Positions 63,445-64,000 of a stretch of DNA of 64,000 nt are shown here, piece after piece. The notes beneath the pieces are model-generated. The model worked only from the letters and a program-made list of their open reading frames with translations. It made no database searches and had not been told where the DNA came from. The stretch lies in assembly GCF_001673635.1 (NCBI RefSeq), contig NZ_LZMH01000061.1, positions 1 to 64,000 of the forward strand. The letters run 5' to 3'. This DNA is from Mycobacterium asiaticum. Lineage in GTDB: Bacteria; Actinomycetota; Actinomycetes; Mycobacteriales; Mycobacteriaceae. The translations under genes were made by a program, and so were the position numbers. Within the stretch, counting starts at the first letter, position 1. Each line of letters opens with the position of its first letter.

Positions 63445-64000
63445 GTGAGCCGTGAGTCGGCAGGCGCGGCGATCCGGGCACTTCGCGAGTCGCGGGATTG
63501 GTCGCTGGCCGACCTCGCCGCCGCAACTGGCGTCAGCATCATGGGATTGAGCTATCTCGAGCGCGGTGTCCGCAAACCACACAAAAGCACAGTTCAACAG
63601 GTCGAGAACGGTCTCGGTCTGCCGCCGGGCACCTATTCGCGGCTGGTGGTCGCGGCCGATCCGGCGGCTGAACTCAGCCGGTTGCTCGCAGCCCAGCCGG
63701 TCCAGATCGCTCCCGCTGGTGGAGATCCTGTCGTACGACGTCACGACGACACCGATGTCCTTGCCCGATATGCCGAAGCGCAGCGTGAAACCCTCGAAGC
63801 CTTCATCGACCGTCTGCCGGCGAAAACATCAAACGAATATGAGTCGTATATTCAGGACGTGATCGCGCAGTGCGTCAAGGCGGAGATGCTGGCCGCCAGT
63901 TCATGGCGATTGGCCATCAATTCCGGCGGCGAATCCGCGTCCCGCTTGATGGAACACCTGCATGCGCTCGAGGACACCCGTAGCGCCCTGCTGCAACGTC
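63445..64000 (+). CDS. HTH-type transcriptional regulator, Rv0023-like, N-terminal part
   Basis: From GTG 63445 (GGAG 6 bases upstream) the frame runs off the window after 185 codons; the M. tuberculosis protein has 256. A Cro/C1-type helix-turn-helix is at about 5-60 (IRALRESRDWSLADLAAATGVS, LSYLERGVRKPHKSTVQQVENG). The rest (VIAQCVKAEMLAASSWRLAIN) is helical. It is divergent from whiB5. Its targets are not evident. Confidence 0.9.
   Translation, partial: MSRESAGAAIRALRESRDWSLADLAAATGVSIMGLSYLERGVRKPHKSTVQQVENGLGLPPGTYSRLVVAADPAAELSRLLAAQPVQIAPAGGDPVVRRHDDTDVLARYAEAQRETLEAFIDRLPAKTSNEYESYIQDVIAQCVKAEMLAASSWRLAINSGGESASRLMEHLHALEDTRSALLQR

Overview
The window is about 64 kb of G+C-rich chromosome around the replication origin of a mycobacterium. 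Gene order from pcnA through dnaA-dnaN-recF-gyrBA to fhaA, and then whiB5 and the gene after it, is the order I know from Mycobacterium tuberculosis (Rv3906c-Rv3924c, then Rv0001-Rv0023). A relic of an ESX-2 locus and a PPE protein of the PPW type point to a slow-growing species. The protein differences and several inserted or missing blocks put it outside the M. tuberculosis complex. All names come from motifs, lengths and gene order read from the sequence; no database search was run.

Left end (1-11.9 kb): a partial DUF222/13E12-family gene, a thiolase, then a leftward type VII secretion cluster (eccA2, eccE2, mycP2, eccD2, a MinD-like ATPase gene, espG2, esxC, esxD). Its core genes overlap by 4 bp and look intact. 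The first four genes of the M. tuberculosis ESX-2 operon (eccB2, eccC2, PE36, PPE69) and the block as far as Rv3906c are absent. About 240 bp of partly AT-rich DNA lies at the junction, beside a calcium-binding-like repeat protein and a deletion scar of a VapBC toxin-antitoxin pair.

Middle (11.9-45 kb): tRNA and nucleotide maintenance (pcnA, mutT4), cell-wall export (a DUF6049 membrane protein, murJ), stress control (sigM-rsmA, trxB-trxC), cwlM, chromosome segregation (parAB with two perfect parS sites lying inside the parA and rsmG reading frames), membrane insertion and RNase P (khpB, yidC, yidD, rnpA, rpmH), dnaA, oriC, dnaN, recF, dciA, gyrB and gyrA. Then come tRNA-Ile, a small DLW-39 protein gene and tRNA-Ala, followed by cwsA, ppiA, a PH-domain gene, crgA and a DUF881 gene.

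Right part (45.5-56.6 kb): trpG, then the leftward growth-control operon fhaA-fhaB-pstP-rodA-pbpA-pknA-pknB and tRNA-Leu. With murJ, cwlM, crgA and cwsA this places much of the Ser/Thr-kinase network that controls peptidoglycan synthesis close to the origin. Between tRNA-Leu and whiB5 is a block unlike M. tuberculosis: an ammonium transporter with a Glu-His pore pair, a YdeI-like protein, a PPE protein behind an IdeR-like half site, a small acetyltransferase, a pirin and an acyl-CoA dehydrogenase. whiB5 and a truncated Rv0023-like regulator close the window. In M. tuberculosis WhiB5 influences sigM and ESX-2, so regulator and possible targets are all within this 64 kb.
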